A stretch of DNA of 39,362 nucleotides from positions 1 to 39,362 of IMG/VR virus record IMGVR_UViG_3300003322_000743; one strand, written 5' to 3'. The translations under genes and the position numbers were made by a program. Within the stretch, counting starts at the first letter, position 1, and the number at the start of each line of letters is the position of its first letter. Below the pieces are notes generated by a model. That model saw only the letters and a list, made by a program, of their open reading frames with translations. It was not told the DNA's origin and did not search any database. Below, one piece after another: positions 28,246 through 36,348 of the stretch. Source of the stretch: a virus.

Positions 28246-28251
28246 TTTTTT

Positions 28252-28277
28252 GCTACCTTTAATTCATTAATCCGTAT
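28252..28277 (+). promoter_or_regulatory. Late leader motif before the portal gene
   Basis: GCTACCTTTA (28252-28261) contains a TAnnTTTG-like box, and TTAATCCGTAT (28267-28277) ends one base before the ATG at 28279. The same pair precedes the protease gene, and the second element precedes the tail tube gene. Confidence 0.45.
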
Positions 28278-28278
28278 A

Positions 28279-29733
28279 ATGCCTACAGCGATCCAAAACA
28301 TCGGCAATCAACTCGTAAAACTGGGTAACCGGTTGCTTGGAAAAAAAATAATGGCCATTGGCCGCAATGTCTTCAATCTTTCTGCTCCTGAAACCTACGC
28401 ACCAATCGGCGTAGAAAATGCCATCGAAGATGGGTTCAATAAAAATATCATTGTCTATAGCGTAACGATGAAGGACGCCGAGAAATTCGGATCCATTCCC
28501 CGCTATCTCTATGCAGCGGACAAGAAGGAAGAAAAGGCAAAGCGCACCCTGGCTGCAGAGGTAAAAGCCCTTCGCCGGGATAAATATACCAACCGCGGAC
28601 TCGAAGACCTACTTAACCGTCCAAATAAAACGCAGTCACAGGACGCATTCTTTACCCTTTTACGGGCTTATTATAAAGTATGTGGCGAAGGCTTCATTTG
28701 GCTGAATCGTGGCGACTTGGAGGGCTACAGGAACGAGGATGGCAGTTTCATGGATGAGGTGATTGATAAACTGCCGGTGCTTGAAATGTATGTCCTGCCA
28801 TCCAATCTTATGGGCATTATTCCTGATCCTGATGATATCTGGTCTGTGCTGGGATATATATTACAGGCTGGGCAGGAGGTGGTGATCCGCAAAGGTGATG
28901 TTATTCACTGGAAATCCACAACGCTCAAGTTCGATGTTGCCAGCCGGGAGCACCTGCGAGGATTTACTGCACTTACACCGGGAGCATTGACGCTAGAGGA
29001 AAGCAATTCGGTCACCCGGGCCTCGATGCGATCGGCGCAGAATGACGGGGCAAAAGCAGTCATGTTTGATAAAAGCATGAAAGCCATGACACCCACACAG
29101 CAGTCAGAGTTAAAGAAGGTCATCGATATAAAGATCAACAATAAAGACGTATCCAATGCCGTGGCAACGGTGCAGGGCGATTGGGGTTTGCTTGACCTTT
29201 CACAGACGGCTAAAGACCAAATGCACATCGAAAAAAAACTGATGCTTTGGAAAGAAATGTGCTTCCTGCTTAAAGTGCCCGTAGAACTATTCGACCCGCA
29301 GACAACCTTTGCTAACAAAGAAATGGCAATGGTTGCCTGGGTAACGAATGATATTATTCCGGCCTGTAAGCAATTGGATGGCGAACTAAACCGAATGCTA
29401 CTAAAAGCTTTCGGGCTCGAAAAAGCTGCCTTTATTGGAACAGACTACAGCGAACTCCAGGAGATACAAAAAGCCATGGCCGATACGGCAAAGACTATGA
29501 AAGAGGTTGGCTGGTTTACGCCGAACGAGATCCGCGAAGTGATGGCCTATGAAAAGCGGCCTGAAAAAGAAATGAATGAGCCATGGCCATCGTCCGGCAA
29601 TTCCCCGCTCAGCCAATCATTGATCGAGGAAGATGCCATGAACTTTGAAGCACAACGGTTAGAAAATGGATATAACGGCACTGGTAATGGCAAGGTTCCC
29701 CAAAACGGAGCAGGAGCGCAAATGCAGGATTGA
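28279..29733 (+). CDS. Portal protein
   Basis: The 484-residue protein is an HK97-type portal: an N-terminal arm, YSVTMKDAEKFGSIPRYLYA, a wing with LLNRPNKTQSQDAFFTLLRA, a stem region (SREHLRGFTALTPGALTLEE) and ELFDPQTTFANKEMAMVAWV with a helical C-terminus. Position between the large terminase and the Mu F-like gene is standard. It forms the dodecameric DNA gate of the capsid. The C-terminal 40 residues are Asn/Gly-rich and overlap the next small gene. Confidence 0.9.
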   Translation: MPTAIQNIGNQLVKLGNRLLGKKIMAIGRNVFNLSAPETYAPIGVENAIEDGFNKNIIVYSVTMKDAEKFGSIPRYLYAADKKEEKAKRTLAAEVKALRRDKYTNRGLEDLLNRPNKTQSQDAFFTLLRAYYKVCGEGFIWLNRGDLEGYRNEDGSFMDEVIDKLPVLEMYVLPSNLMGIIPDPDDIWSVLGYILQAGQEVVIRKGDVIHWKSTTLKFDVASREHLRGFTALTPGALTLEESNSVTRASMRSAQNDGAKAVMFDKSMKAMTPTQQSELKKVIDIKINNKDVSNAVATVQGDWGLLDLSQTAKDQMHIEKKLMLWKEMCFLLKVPVELFDPQTTFANKEMAMVAWVTNDIIPACKQLDGELNRMLLKAFGLEKAAFIGTDYSELQEIQKAMADTAKTMKEVGWFTPNEIREVMAYEKRPEKEMNEPWPSSGNSPLSQSLIEEDAMNFEAQRLENGYNGTGNGKVPQNGAGAQMQD

Positions 29734-29893
29734 TCGCAAGTGGCGACAGGAGGCAAGAGATGCATACCGGCGTAAACTGGAAATCATGCAGCGGGATAGT
29801 CCTGCCGAATTTGAGCAATTAATTATCGAGTATGAACAAAAAGCAGCGACAACTGTACAGCCAGCGGGATCAACGGCGCAAGAAACTTTTTGA
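29687..29893 (+). CDS. Small charged helical protein between portal and Mu F-like genes
   Basis: A 68-residue frame from the ATG at 29687 (MARFPKTEQERKCRIDRKWR) fills the 98-base gap between portal and Mu F-like genes and overlaps both. It is a highly charged helix (QEARDAYRRKLEIMQRDSPA) followed by a Thr/Gln-rich end. An ATG at 29666 would add 7 residues. The gap has no other use, which favours a real gene. The function is unknown; a head accessory role is possible. Confidence 0.55.
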   Translation: MARFPKTEQERKCRIDRKWRQEARDAYRRKLEIMQRDSPAEFEQLIIEYEQKAATTVQPAGSTAQETF

Positions 29894-30704
29894 GAAAAAG
29901 TATGTCAAACAGGTGAATGCAGCCCTGAAGCAGCAATTAACGGAGGCCGCTACTATCCTGAGGGCTTCCGGCGTCGATGGACTGAAGCTAAAATTGGCTA
30001 ACCTCATCTTTATCCAGGATCTCGCCACGGTGATTCTCGACTTATGGCAGGAAGTGGGAGTATATTACGGCAATAAGACGCTGAGGGATATCAATACATC
30101 AATACGAGAAGAAAAGGCAGGCTTTGGGTTGAACGATAAATGGATACGCGATATCCTGGAATACTTTGCCCGGTTTCTTTTGGCTAAGGCAGTACTGCCG
30201 ATCAGCGAAACGACAAAGCAGCAGATTTTGAGCATTATTACCAAGGGTGAGCAGGAAGGCTGGGGGATTGACCAGATGGTCTATGAACTGGAGAACAGCG
30301 ATATTACCCTTGGCCGTGCCCGGTTGATTGTACGCACAGAACTAGTGATGGCGCAGAACTATGGACAGCAGCTTGCCAAGAAAGAATCGATTTATGAATT
30401 GCAGGAGGAGTGGATTTCTGCCGATGATCTTCGTACAAGGAAATCACACCAAGAAGTCGACGGTATGGTGATCAATGAAGGTGGCCGCTTTCGTGTTCCA
30501 AGATATAAAGGGCGTAAGTTGGTAGGGTATGACATGATGAATGGCCCCGGTGATCCGACTGCGCATGCAGAAAATATTTGTAACTGCAGGTGCACAAAAT
30601 CAATTACTGCAAAACGTGACAAGAAAGGTAATTTGATTCGTAAAAGAACACAAGTATTTATGTTACCCGGGGGTCCATTTGCACCGACATTAGTAAGGTT
30701 TTGA
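29832..30704 (+). CDS. Mu F-like minor head protein
   Basis: The 290-residue protein has a basic, helical N-terminus and the Mu F domain in the C-terminal half: LGRARLIVRTELVMAQNYGQ, EEWISADDLRTRKSHQEVDG, then YDMMNGPGDPTAHAENICNC and the final C-R-C. These residues (R-T-E, D-x-R-T-R-x-x-H, P-G-D-P, C-R-C) define the family. It is part of the head, probably ejected or attached near the portal. The start overlaps the small upstream gene in another frame. Confidence 0.9.
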   Translation: MNKKQRQLYSQRDQRRKKLFEKKYVKQVNAALKQQLTEAATILRASGVDGLKLKLANLIFIQDLATVILDLWQEVGVYYGNKTLRDINTSIREEKAGFGLNDKWIRDILEYFARFLLAKAVLPISETTKQQILSIITKGEQEGWGIDQMVYELENSDITLGRARLIVRTELVMAQNYGQQLAKKESIYELQEEWISADDLRTRKSHQEVDGMVINEGGRFRVPRYKGRKLVGYDMMNGPGDPTAHAENICNCRCTKSITAKRDKKGNLIRKRTQVFMLPGGPFAPTLVRF

Positions 30705-30752
30705 TTCATAAATAAAAATATCTGTAATTTTACCGGGACAGCCGAAATCGTC

Positions 30753-30781
30753 GCTACCTGTGATAACTATTTAATCCGTAT
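30753..30781 (+). promoter_or_regulatory. Late leader motif before the protease gene
   Basis: GCTACCTGTG (30753-30762) is followed by TTAATCCGTAT (30771-30781), 5 bases before the ATG at 30787. Same elements as before the portal gene, here with 11 bases between them instead of 5. It lies in the 82-base gap after the Mu F-like gene. Confidence 0.45.
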
Positions 30782-30786
30782 GTACC

Positions 30787-31716
30787 ATGCCGCAAATCGA
30801 ATATAAGTCCATGCCGCTTGAATTATCGGACATGGACACCGCCAAAAGAACGGCCGTTATCCGGCATTCTGTATATGACAATATCGATCGCGCCGGCGAT
30901 ATATCTTGCAAAGGCATGTTCAATAAATCATGGCGGGAAAGAAAAGCCGAAGATATTATATTCGATATCGATCATGACCGCACTCAGCAACCCGGGCTTG
31001 TAAAAAAGACATGGGAAGATAAGTCAGGAGCATTCAGCGGTGTATGGTTCGGCAATCACACTCTCGGAAACGATACTATGCTGATGATGGACGAGGGTAT
31101 TATGCGCGGTGCTTCTTTTGAATTCATTACCGAAAAAAAGTCTTTTGTTGAAGTCAAAGGCAAACGGGTTCGCAAGCTACAGGAAGTGCAGCACCTTGCC
31201 ACTACGGCTACTCTTTCTCTTCCCCCGATCAATCCACTTGCCAGCGTGATATCCGTTACTAAAGCAGGCGAAATTATCCCCGATATTGAAGTGAAGGCAC
31301 TTACACAATCAGAGGTCGATATGCTGAAACGACTTGCGACGATAGACATGCAGACCCTTCAAAACATGATAGAGCTGGCTGGCAGCGTGGATAAAACATC
31401 GGACTTATATACCTGGATACTGTGGCAGGTTTCACGCCGGGCTGATATGATGGGGGAGATACGCAGCCAGCTAAAATACAATTCGGGAGAGCTCAAAGCC
31501 CTGAAAGATCACGTTTTACTGATGGAAAAGTTCTGCCGCAATACCACTGCGTCAGATGATTGTATACAAAGCGTTGAAGCGGAAATAAAAGCCGCTAACG
31601 AAATACTTGAACAATACGATACCGCACACACTCGCCTGATCAGTGAGCCGGGTGCCAGCGTTAGCAAGGAGTTTTCAAACGCACTCTATTTACTAACGTT
31701 AAAAGAATTTTCATGA
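30787..31716 (+). CDS. Prohead protease (HK97 family, U35)
   Basis: The N-terminal about 165 residues are the protease: DRAGDISCKGMFNKSW, IIFDIDHDRTQQPGLV with the catalytic His near 63, and MRGASFEFITEK with the catalytic Ser near 110, then LATTATLSLPPINPLA. It cleaves the capsid scaffold domain during maturation. The C-terminal about 145 residues are helical and may act as an extra scaffold or a self-cleaved part. The stop overlaps the capsid ATG (ATGA). Confidence 0.9.
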   Translation: MPQIEYKSMPLELSDMDTAKRTAVIRHSVYDNIDRAGDISCKGMFNKSWRERKAEDIIFDIDHDRTQQPGLVKKTWEDKSGAFSGVWFGNHTLGNDTMLMMDEGIMRGASFEFITEKKSFVEVKGKRVRKLQEVQHLATTATLSLPPINPLASVISVTKAGEIIPDIEVKALTQSEVDMLKRLATIDMQTLQNMIELAGSVDKTSDLYTWILWQVSRRADMMGEIRSQLKYNSGELKALKDHVLLMEKFCRNTTASDDCIQSVEAEIKAANEILEQYDTAHTRLISEPGASVSKEFSNALYLLTLKEFS

Positions 31717-33014
31717 AACAAAAATTATTTGCCCTTGCATTGCTTGCTTCAGCAGCAAGGATGCCGGATCGTCGTACTCGTTTTGGCTCAGCCTGCTATA
31801 AAACAGATGCAGAAACAATCGCTGAAGCCATGGATACACTTCAGGATAAGATGAAAGAGTATAAAAGCGAGTTGGAAACCAAATTCCAAAAAGAGGTAAA
31901 AGCCGTCAAAGAAGAAGCGGAAAAAGAAAAAAAAGCCCTCAAAGACAAAGTTGACGAGCTCAATAAAGAGGTAGCCGAAAAAGGAGGTACGATTGAGGAC
32001 ATTCAAAATGAAGTGAAGGAACTGAAAGCCAAAGGTGGCCGCTTCAAAGGCGGCAGCCTCAAATATGAAGGTCTGCGCGCTTCACTTGCTAATGATATTG
32101 CTGCGGCAATCGCCGAAAGAAAAGCTGATATCATGGCCTCGGCATCGGGGAAAGAAATGCTGCCTTTTGAGATCAAAGCGGCTGGTAATATCTCATCTTC
32201 CAACCTGGCTACGGACAATTACATTTCATACCTCGACTGGAGGCCGGGTATGGAACCTACCGGGCAATTCCATTTCCGCAACCTCGTTCGCACAATACTT
32301 TCCGAAACCGATTTCATTCAATATCCACGCGCTAACATGCCTATCGGTGAAGGTTCTTTTGCAAGGGTATCAGAAGGGGCTACAAAACCGCAGGTAGACC
32401 GTGATTACACCATGCAGACACTAACCCTGCTTCCTATGGCGGCTTATGCCGTTGTTTCCAGGCAGTCACTTCGCAATATCGTATTCCTGCAGTCATGGCT
32501 TCCTGAGTCACTGATGAACCAGATGGAGGAGAGCGAGGATGATAACTTTGCCAATACCCTGGTAGCGGCTGCCAGCGGTTCTACAGCGACAACAGGTTTT
32601 ACTGGCACGGCAAATGTGGCCGATAAAATGGTTATTTATATGAAAAACCTGATCAAGGCTAAATATAATCCCAATGGCCTTGCCATGGATCCGAATGTTT
32701 GGGCAAACCTTATCCTTTTACGGCCCGGTACTGCAGGTGAATCTTATTCAGGCCCTGTGCCCGTGGTAGTTGATACTAATGGCGTGGTGCGGATACTCGG
32801 CAAGCCTGTATATCCTGTGAACTGGCTGACTGGTAACCGGGTGCTGATCGGTGATTGGACGAAAGCGGCTATTGTGCAGAGCGAGGGATTGAGACTGCGT
32901 CAAAGCGATAGCCATGCATCTATTTTTACTAGTAATGAAATTGCATTTTTGCTGGAAAGAACTGAGGGTTTGGCAATATTCAGGCCGGATGCTTTTATCA
33001 CGACAACAGTATAA
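31713..33014 (+). CDS. Major capsid protein (HK97 fold) with scaffold domain
   Basis: The 433-residue protein has a long N-terminal coiled coil (about 28-110; MKEYKSELETKFQKEVKAVK), the delta/scaffold domain that the upstream protease would remove. The HK97-fold shell part starts about residue 165: FRNLVRTILSETDFIQYPRA, EGATKPQVDRDYTMQTLTLL, VSRQSLRNIVFLQSWLPESL, GNRVLIGDWTKAAIVQSEGL and FRPDAFITTTV. The first 16 residues (KQKLFALALLASAA) resemble a signal peptide, which is unusual for a capsid protein but would be lost with the scaffold. A strong terminator follows at 33054. Confidence 0.92.
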   Translation: MKQKLFALALLASAARMPDRRTRFGSACYKTDAETIAEAMDTLQDKMKEYKSELETKFQKEVKAVKEEAEKEKKALKDKVDELNKEVAEKGGTIEDIQNEVKELKAKGGRFKGGSLKYEGLRASLANDIAAAIAERKADIMASASGKEMLPFEIKAAGNISSSNLATDNYISYLDWRPGMEPTGQFHFRNLVRTILSETDFIQYPRANMPIGEGSFARVSEGATKPQVDRDYTMQTLTLLPMAAYAVVSRQSLRNIVFLQSWLPESLMNQMEESEDDNFANTLVAAASGSTATTGFTGTANVADKMVIYMKNLIKAKYNPNGLAMDPNVWANLILLRPGTAGESYSGPVPVVVDTNGVVRILGKPVYPVNWLTGNRVLIGDWTKAAIVQSEGLRLRQSDSHASIFTSNEIAFLLERTEGLAIFRPDAFITTTV

Positions 33015-33053
33015 CCTGCCCGTTTTTGATCCTGTACTATTTGCTCATGTTGA

Positions 33054-33081
33054 CCCCGGTGTAAAAGCCGGGGTTTTTTTT
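33054..33081 (+). terminator. Strong terminator after the capsid gene
   Basis: CCCCGG (33054-33059) and CCGGGG (33068-33073) form a stem, extended by an A-T pair, around TGTAAAAG, followed by eight T. It would make the capsid transcript end here, so that downstream genes are expressed less or need another promoter. Confidence 0.85.
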
Positions 33082-33112
33082 ATTTGGCGCGAAGGTTGTA
33101 GTTTAGCTATTC

Positions 33113-33496
33113 ATGACTATCAATGTCCATAATCATGTAGATACAGCGGAAATCCTTTCCCTGCTAAATATTTTAAAACTTCAAAACGCAACAATCATGT
33201 CTAAAATTGATGAGCTCAATGATCAGGTAGCGGCCCTTAAAACGCAGGTTGCCGACCTCCAGGCCGCAGTCGATGCTGAACAGCAGCAGATCGAACAACT
33301 CCTGAACCAGAACGCCGCCGTTGTAACCGACCTGAATAACCAGATTACGATACTCAATGAGCAGCTTGCACAGGGGGCTACGCCGGAGCAACTGAGTGCG
33401 CTGTCTTCCTCTCTGAACGATATCAAAGAAAGTATTGCTACAACGAAGGCAGATATTGAGGGCACGGTTCCTGATGACTCGGAAGCCGAAGGTTGA
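33113..33496 (+). CDS. Coiled-coil protein after the capsid gene
   Basis: The 127-residue protein has a short N-terminal strand (MTINVHNHVDTAEILSLLNI) and a long heptad-like helix (about 30-95; IDELNDQVAALKTQVADLQA) with an acidic end. Similar coiled-coil proteins of phages often lie next to the capsid gene and may trimerise as head fibres, but no C-terminal fold to prove this is visible. An internal ATG at 33197 is an alternative start; the N-terminal strand looks conserved, so the first ATG is preferred. Confidence 0.7.
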   Translation: MTINVHNHVDTAEILSLLNILKLQNATIMSKIDELNDQVAALKTQVADLQAAVDAEQQQIEQLLNQNAAVVTDLNNQITILNEQLAQGATPEQLSALSSSLNDIKESIATTKADIEGTVPDDSEAEG

Positions 33497-33567
33497 TTTG
33501 GATATTAAGAAATAATTAATACTTTAGAGGCAGGAAATTACGCTATGGATGAGATAGCGATTAAATA

Positions 33568-33632
33568 ATGCCGCTTTTTGCCGCAGCCGCTCATCCCGGT
33601 TGCATTAAGGTGAGAGGCGGCATAATTTTTTT
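33568..33632 (+). terminator. Long nested hairpin with T7
   Basis: ATGCCGC (33568-33574) pairs with GCGGCAT (33617-33623) and encloses CTCATC/GGTGAG; AA and seven T follow. This nested stem looks like a rho-independent terminator between the head genes and the sugar cassette. Confidence 0.6.
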
Positions 33633-33657
33633 CGTTGTGTTTATTGTTATTGGGAAA

Positions 33658-33819
33658 ATGGGCGATATTATCTATTACTATCAAAGTGTAGACGGAAGAT
33701 ATCAATGGAATGGATTACGCGACAATGCAAAAAAGTTTCAAAGCTTGCATGATGCCCAAAAGAAGGCCGAAGAACTTAAGCACACTACTCATTTAATGGT
33801 TCAAGCGATAAAAGCATGA
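33658..33819 (+). CDS. Small hypothetical protein (53 aa)
   Basis: The ATG at 33658 (MGDIIYYYQSVDGRYQWNGL) lies after the terminator; an upstream ATG at 33568 would start inside the hairpin and is not preferred. The product looks like a small stranded domain (QWNGLRDNAKKFQSLHDAQK) followed by a helix. Its stop overlaps the glycosyltransferase start at 33816 (ATGA), so it opens the sugar-cassette operon. The function is unknown. Confidence 0.55.
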   Translation: MGDIIYYYQSVDGRYQWNGLRDNAKKFQSLHDAQKKAEELKHTTHLMVQAIKA

Positions 33820-34499
33820 AAGTATTCTGCATAAATATCGATAACGATACTGAGTCCTGGCGGCTGTCACAGGAACAGTTTAACAGCGTGGGATTACCTG
33901 TGCAACGGATTTCCGCAATCGTTGAAGATAACCGTGTCCTTGCCTTCAACAAAAGCGTATATAAAGCCATGTTGGCCACAGCGCAACAGATCACGCATCC
34001 GAATAACCCGGAGTTATCAAAGACAATTTACGACTCTCTGCTGCTATTTGAAGATGATGTAATGTTTGATGGCTATATCCAAAATGACCGGTCACGGTTC
34101 ATTGATGCCTACAGGGAATTGCCGGGCAATTGGATGACGCTGCATTTGGGTGCTAATATCATCGGCACTGATTTGACGCAGTGGCAAATGCCGGAAAGCT
34201 ATAGCCGTAACCTTGCCAAACTGCATAATTGTTTCCAGTCGCATGCCACTCTCTATTCTGAGGAGTGCGTTAAATTCATCATCGATAACTTCAAGTATGT
34301 AACCGATGAGTACAAAACAGAAGGCTGCATGATCTTCGATGAATGGGTGAGGTTGAATGTTCTTTCACAGGGGCGCAGTTATGTCATTAAGCCGATGATT
34401 GCATACCAGCGCCCGCGGAGATCGGAGATATGGAACTGTGACGCGGATTATACCGGCGCACACAAACAGGGGAACGAGTACTTAAAAACACTTCAGTAA
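33816..34499 (+). CDS. GT25-like glycosyltransferase
   Basis: The 227-residue protein has the GT25/LPS type start (MKVFCINIDNDTESWRLSQE, QRISAIVEDN) and the metal-binding DxD-like motif LLLFEDDVMF (about 75-84). SHATLYSEECVKFIIDN and GCMIFDEWVRLN follow, as in the family, where the last Asp/Glu is near the acceptor. It transfers a hexose to a glycan or to a protein side chain. It is the first enzyme of the sugar cassette, coupled to both neighbours. Confidence 0.75.
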   Translation: MKVFCINIDNDTESWRLSQEQFNSVGLPVQRISAIVEDNRVLAFNKSVYKAMLATAQQITHPNNPELSKTIYDSLLLFEDDVMFDGYIQNDRSRFIDAYRELPGNWMTLHLGANIIGTDLTQWQMPESYSRNLAKLHNCFQSHATLYSEECVKFIIDNFKYVTDEYKTEGCMIFDEWVRLNVLSQGRSYVIKPMIAYQRPRRSEIWNCDADYTGAHKQGNEYLKTLQ

Positions 34500-34732
34500 T
34501 GATAGCTAAAAAAATTGAATTGAAAATAAGTGAGTGGCTGCGGCATGGATTACCTTACCCGGATAGTATCTTGATTAATTATGAAGATTGGCGTTTATTA
34601 ATTGAAGAAAGTGAATTAGGTACTAACATTGAAATACAAATACAAAGGGATGGAAAGTTTCAAGGCTTGGAATTAATTAAATCTTATGACATAAAGAAGG
34701 GTGAGATTAGGGTAGCAAAAACTAAAATATGA
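34499..34732 (+). CDS. Small hypothetical protein (77 aa)
   Basis: A 77-residue protein with a TAATG overlap to the enzyme upstream and an ATGA overlap downstream. It has mixed strands and helices (IELKISEWLRHGLPYPDSIL; GTNIEIQIQRDGKFQGLELI) and no known motif. It lies within the sugar cassette, but no link to sugars is visible. Confidence 0.55.
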   Translation: MIAKKIELKISEWLRHGLPYPDSILINYEDWRLLIEESELGTNIEIQIQRDGKFQGLELIKSYDIKKGEIRVAKTKI

Positions 34733-35019
34733 AATCAGTAACATTTCCGCAAGCCAATTGCGAGCTTGCCAAAGATCAACCTGAGTATGAAACGCTTCAC
34801 TGTTTTGTGGAAAAGAAGGAAATAATAGAGGAAGTCGAAACTAATTGCGTTATTCATACAATCAAAAAAGTAGTACCCTATTCTTTTACCTGTTGTCTTG
34901 AATTATCCGATGAAGAGATAGAAGAAATCATAAGGACAAAACGAATATGGCATACCCAAATGACATTCGGGGATAAATTCCACCCAATTTTAATGACTAC
35001 TAAAAACCCATTTGAATGA
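34729..35019 (+). CDS. Small hypothetical protein (96 aa)
   Basis: A 96-residue protein coupled to both neighbours by ATGA. The N-terminal half is beta-like and acidic (YETLHCFVEKKEIIEEVETN); the C-terminal half ELSDEEIEEIIRTKRIWHTQ with PILMTTKNPFE resembles the end of a common small phage protein of unknown function. Four Cys are present but not paired as a zinc site. Confidence 0.55.
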   Translation: MKSVTFPQANCELAKDQPEYETLHCFVEKKEIIEEVETNCVIHTIKKVVPYSFTCCLELSDEEIEEIIRTKRIWHTQMTFGDKFHPILMTTKNPFE

Positions 35020-35756
35020 TATTGCTCGTTAATTATGCCGACCACCGGATGACCCGCTCGCAATTAATCTGCAGCCAATCAGCCATACAGTTTGGCGTAG
35101 AAACGGTTATTCCTATGAACCCGCAAATGATCTCCGCCGCCTTCCGGCAATTCAACCGCGAAATCCTGAGAACCGAACGCGGAGCAGGTCTGTGGCTATG
35201 GAAGCCATACTGCATATTTCGTACAATGCTTAACTGCAATAACGGCGATATATTGATTTATGCAGATGCCGGCGTTGAGTTCATAAACTCTGTTCAGCAT
35301 ATCATCGGCAGAATGGAGGAAGATATTTTCCTTTTTACCAATACCCATCCAAACCATCATTGGACAAAAAGGCATGTACTGGATACCATGATGCCGGGAT
35401 GGGAATCAAAGTATCAAAAAGATACTCCATGGCCGCAGGTACAGGCATCTGTTATTTTCTTCCGCGTTAATGACAAGGCAAAAGCTTTTGTGAAGGAGTG
35501 GCTGAATTACTGCCAGATGCCCGGGATGATCGATGATTCGCTGGGACATGAATACCCATTTTTCCAGGACCATCGCCATGATCAAAGCATCCTGACTATT
35601 CTTGCTTACAAGGCTGGTTATTCATTACACTGGTGGCCTACACAATATTCAAATCACCTGCCGAGATCAGAGCGTGATAGCTATCCGATAATTTTCAACC
35701 ATACGAGGAAGCGCAATAAGGGGATAGGTAAAGGTGAGCCAGAGTGGGATGAATAA
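35016..35756 (+). CDS. Glycosyltransferase, capsule/LPS type
   Basis: The 246-residue protein contains ERGAGLWLWKPYCIFRTMLN (about 51-70) and GDILIYADAGVEF (about 76-88), the W-x-W-K-P and D-x-G phrases of GT-A-like enzymes of capsule clusters. It ends with HRHDQSILTILAYKAGYSLH and YPIIFNHTRKRN, also usual in that group. It probably adds a hexose to a glycan. A bidirectional-looking hairpin begins at its stop codon, before the HNH insertion. Confidence 0.75.
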   Translation: MILLVNYADHRMTRSQLICSQSAIQFGVETVIPMNPQMISAAFRQFNREILRTERGAGLWLWKPYCIFRTMLNCNNGDILIYADAGVEFINSVQHIIGRMEEDIFLFTNTHPNHHWTKRHVLDTMMPGWESKYQKDTPWPQVQASVIFFRVNDKAKAFVKEWLNYCQMPGMIDDSLGHEYPFFQDHRHDQSILTILAYKAGYSLHWWPTQYSNHLPRSERDSYPIIFNHTRKRNKGIGKGEPEWDE

Positions 35757-35789
35757 AAAGCCCCTCATGCGTTATAACGAGAGGCTTTT
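35756..35789 (-). terminator. Hairpin F, better paired on the minus strand
   Basis: AAAAGCCCCTC (35756-35766) pairs with GAGAGGCTTTT (35779-35789). The one mismatch, C35763 with A35782, becomes G-U on the minus strand. T-tracts exist on both sides, so it could end transcription in both directions. It separates the cassette's third gene pair from the HNH gene. Confidence 0.6.
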
Positions 35790-35820
35790 GTTATCTTTAT
35801 AACGACTAAATCATAAAGAT

Positions 35821-36348
35821 GTGGCAAAAGTAGTAAAAGAAATCTGGAAGCCGATTCCATCTTACGAAGGCTTATATGAAATAAGTAATACCGGAAAAAT
35901 AAAATCTCTCCCAAAATCAGGAAGTGGTAATTCTCTGTCTGAAAAAATAATGAACGATTTTGACAATGGTAAAGGGTATAGATATATTACCCTGACCAAT
36001 AAAACAAAAAGACGGAATTTTTATGTTCATAGATTGTTGGCAGAATCCTTTATTTCAAATCCGGGTAAAAAGCCATTTGTCAATCACTTAGATGGAAATA
36101 AAGCAAACAATAAATTGTCCAATCTTGAATGGTCTACAGAATCTGAAAATATGGAACACGCTTCTGTGTTAGGTCTTTTGCCCTCCGGGGAGAAAAATCA
36201 TTTATCCAAGCTTAAAGAAATTGACATAAAGCAAATAAGATTGCTTTGGCAAAGTGGAACGCATAGGGATATAATAAAGGCAAAGTACAGCATTTCCTAC
36301 GCTCAAATACATAGAATAGTTAACAATCAATGTTGGAAGTATGTCTGA
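35821..36348 (+). CDS. HNH homing endonuclease (NUMOD4-HNH)
   Basis: From the GTG at 35821 the protein has 175 aa. It has a NUMOD4 start (EIWKPIPSYEGLYEISNTGK), an HNH_3 core (FYVHRLLAESFISNPGKKPF, then VNHLDGNKANNKLSNLEWST) and a C-terminal HTH (KEIDIKQIRLLWQSGTHRDI, then SISYAQIHRIVNNQCW). This is the usual plan of free-standing phage homing enzymes, which cut related phages to spread. No ATG in frame is near, hence GTG. It splits the sugar cassette and overlaps the next gene by 8 bases. Its A/T-rich codons differ from those of its neighbours, a sign of transfer. Confidence 0.9.
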   Translation: MAKVVKEIWKPIPSYEGLYEISNTGKIKSLPKSGSGNSLSEKIMNDFDNGKGYRYITLTNKTKRRNFYVHRLLAESFISNPGKKPFVNHLDGNKANNKLSNLEWSTESENMEHASVLGLLPSGEKNHLSKLKEIDIKQIRLLWQSGTHRDIIKAKYSISYAQIHRIVNNQCWKYV

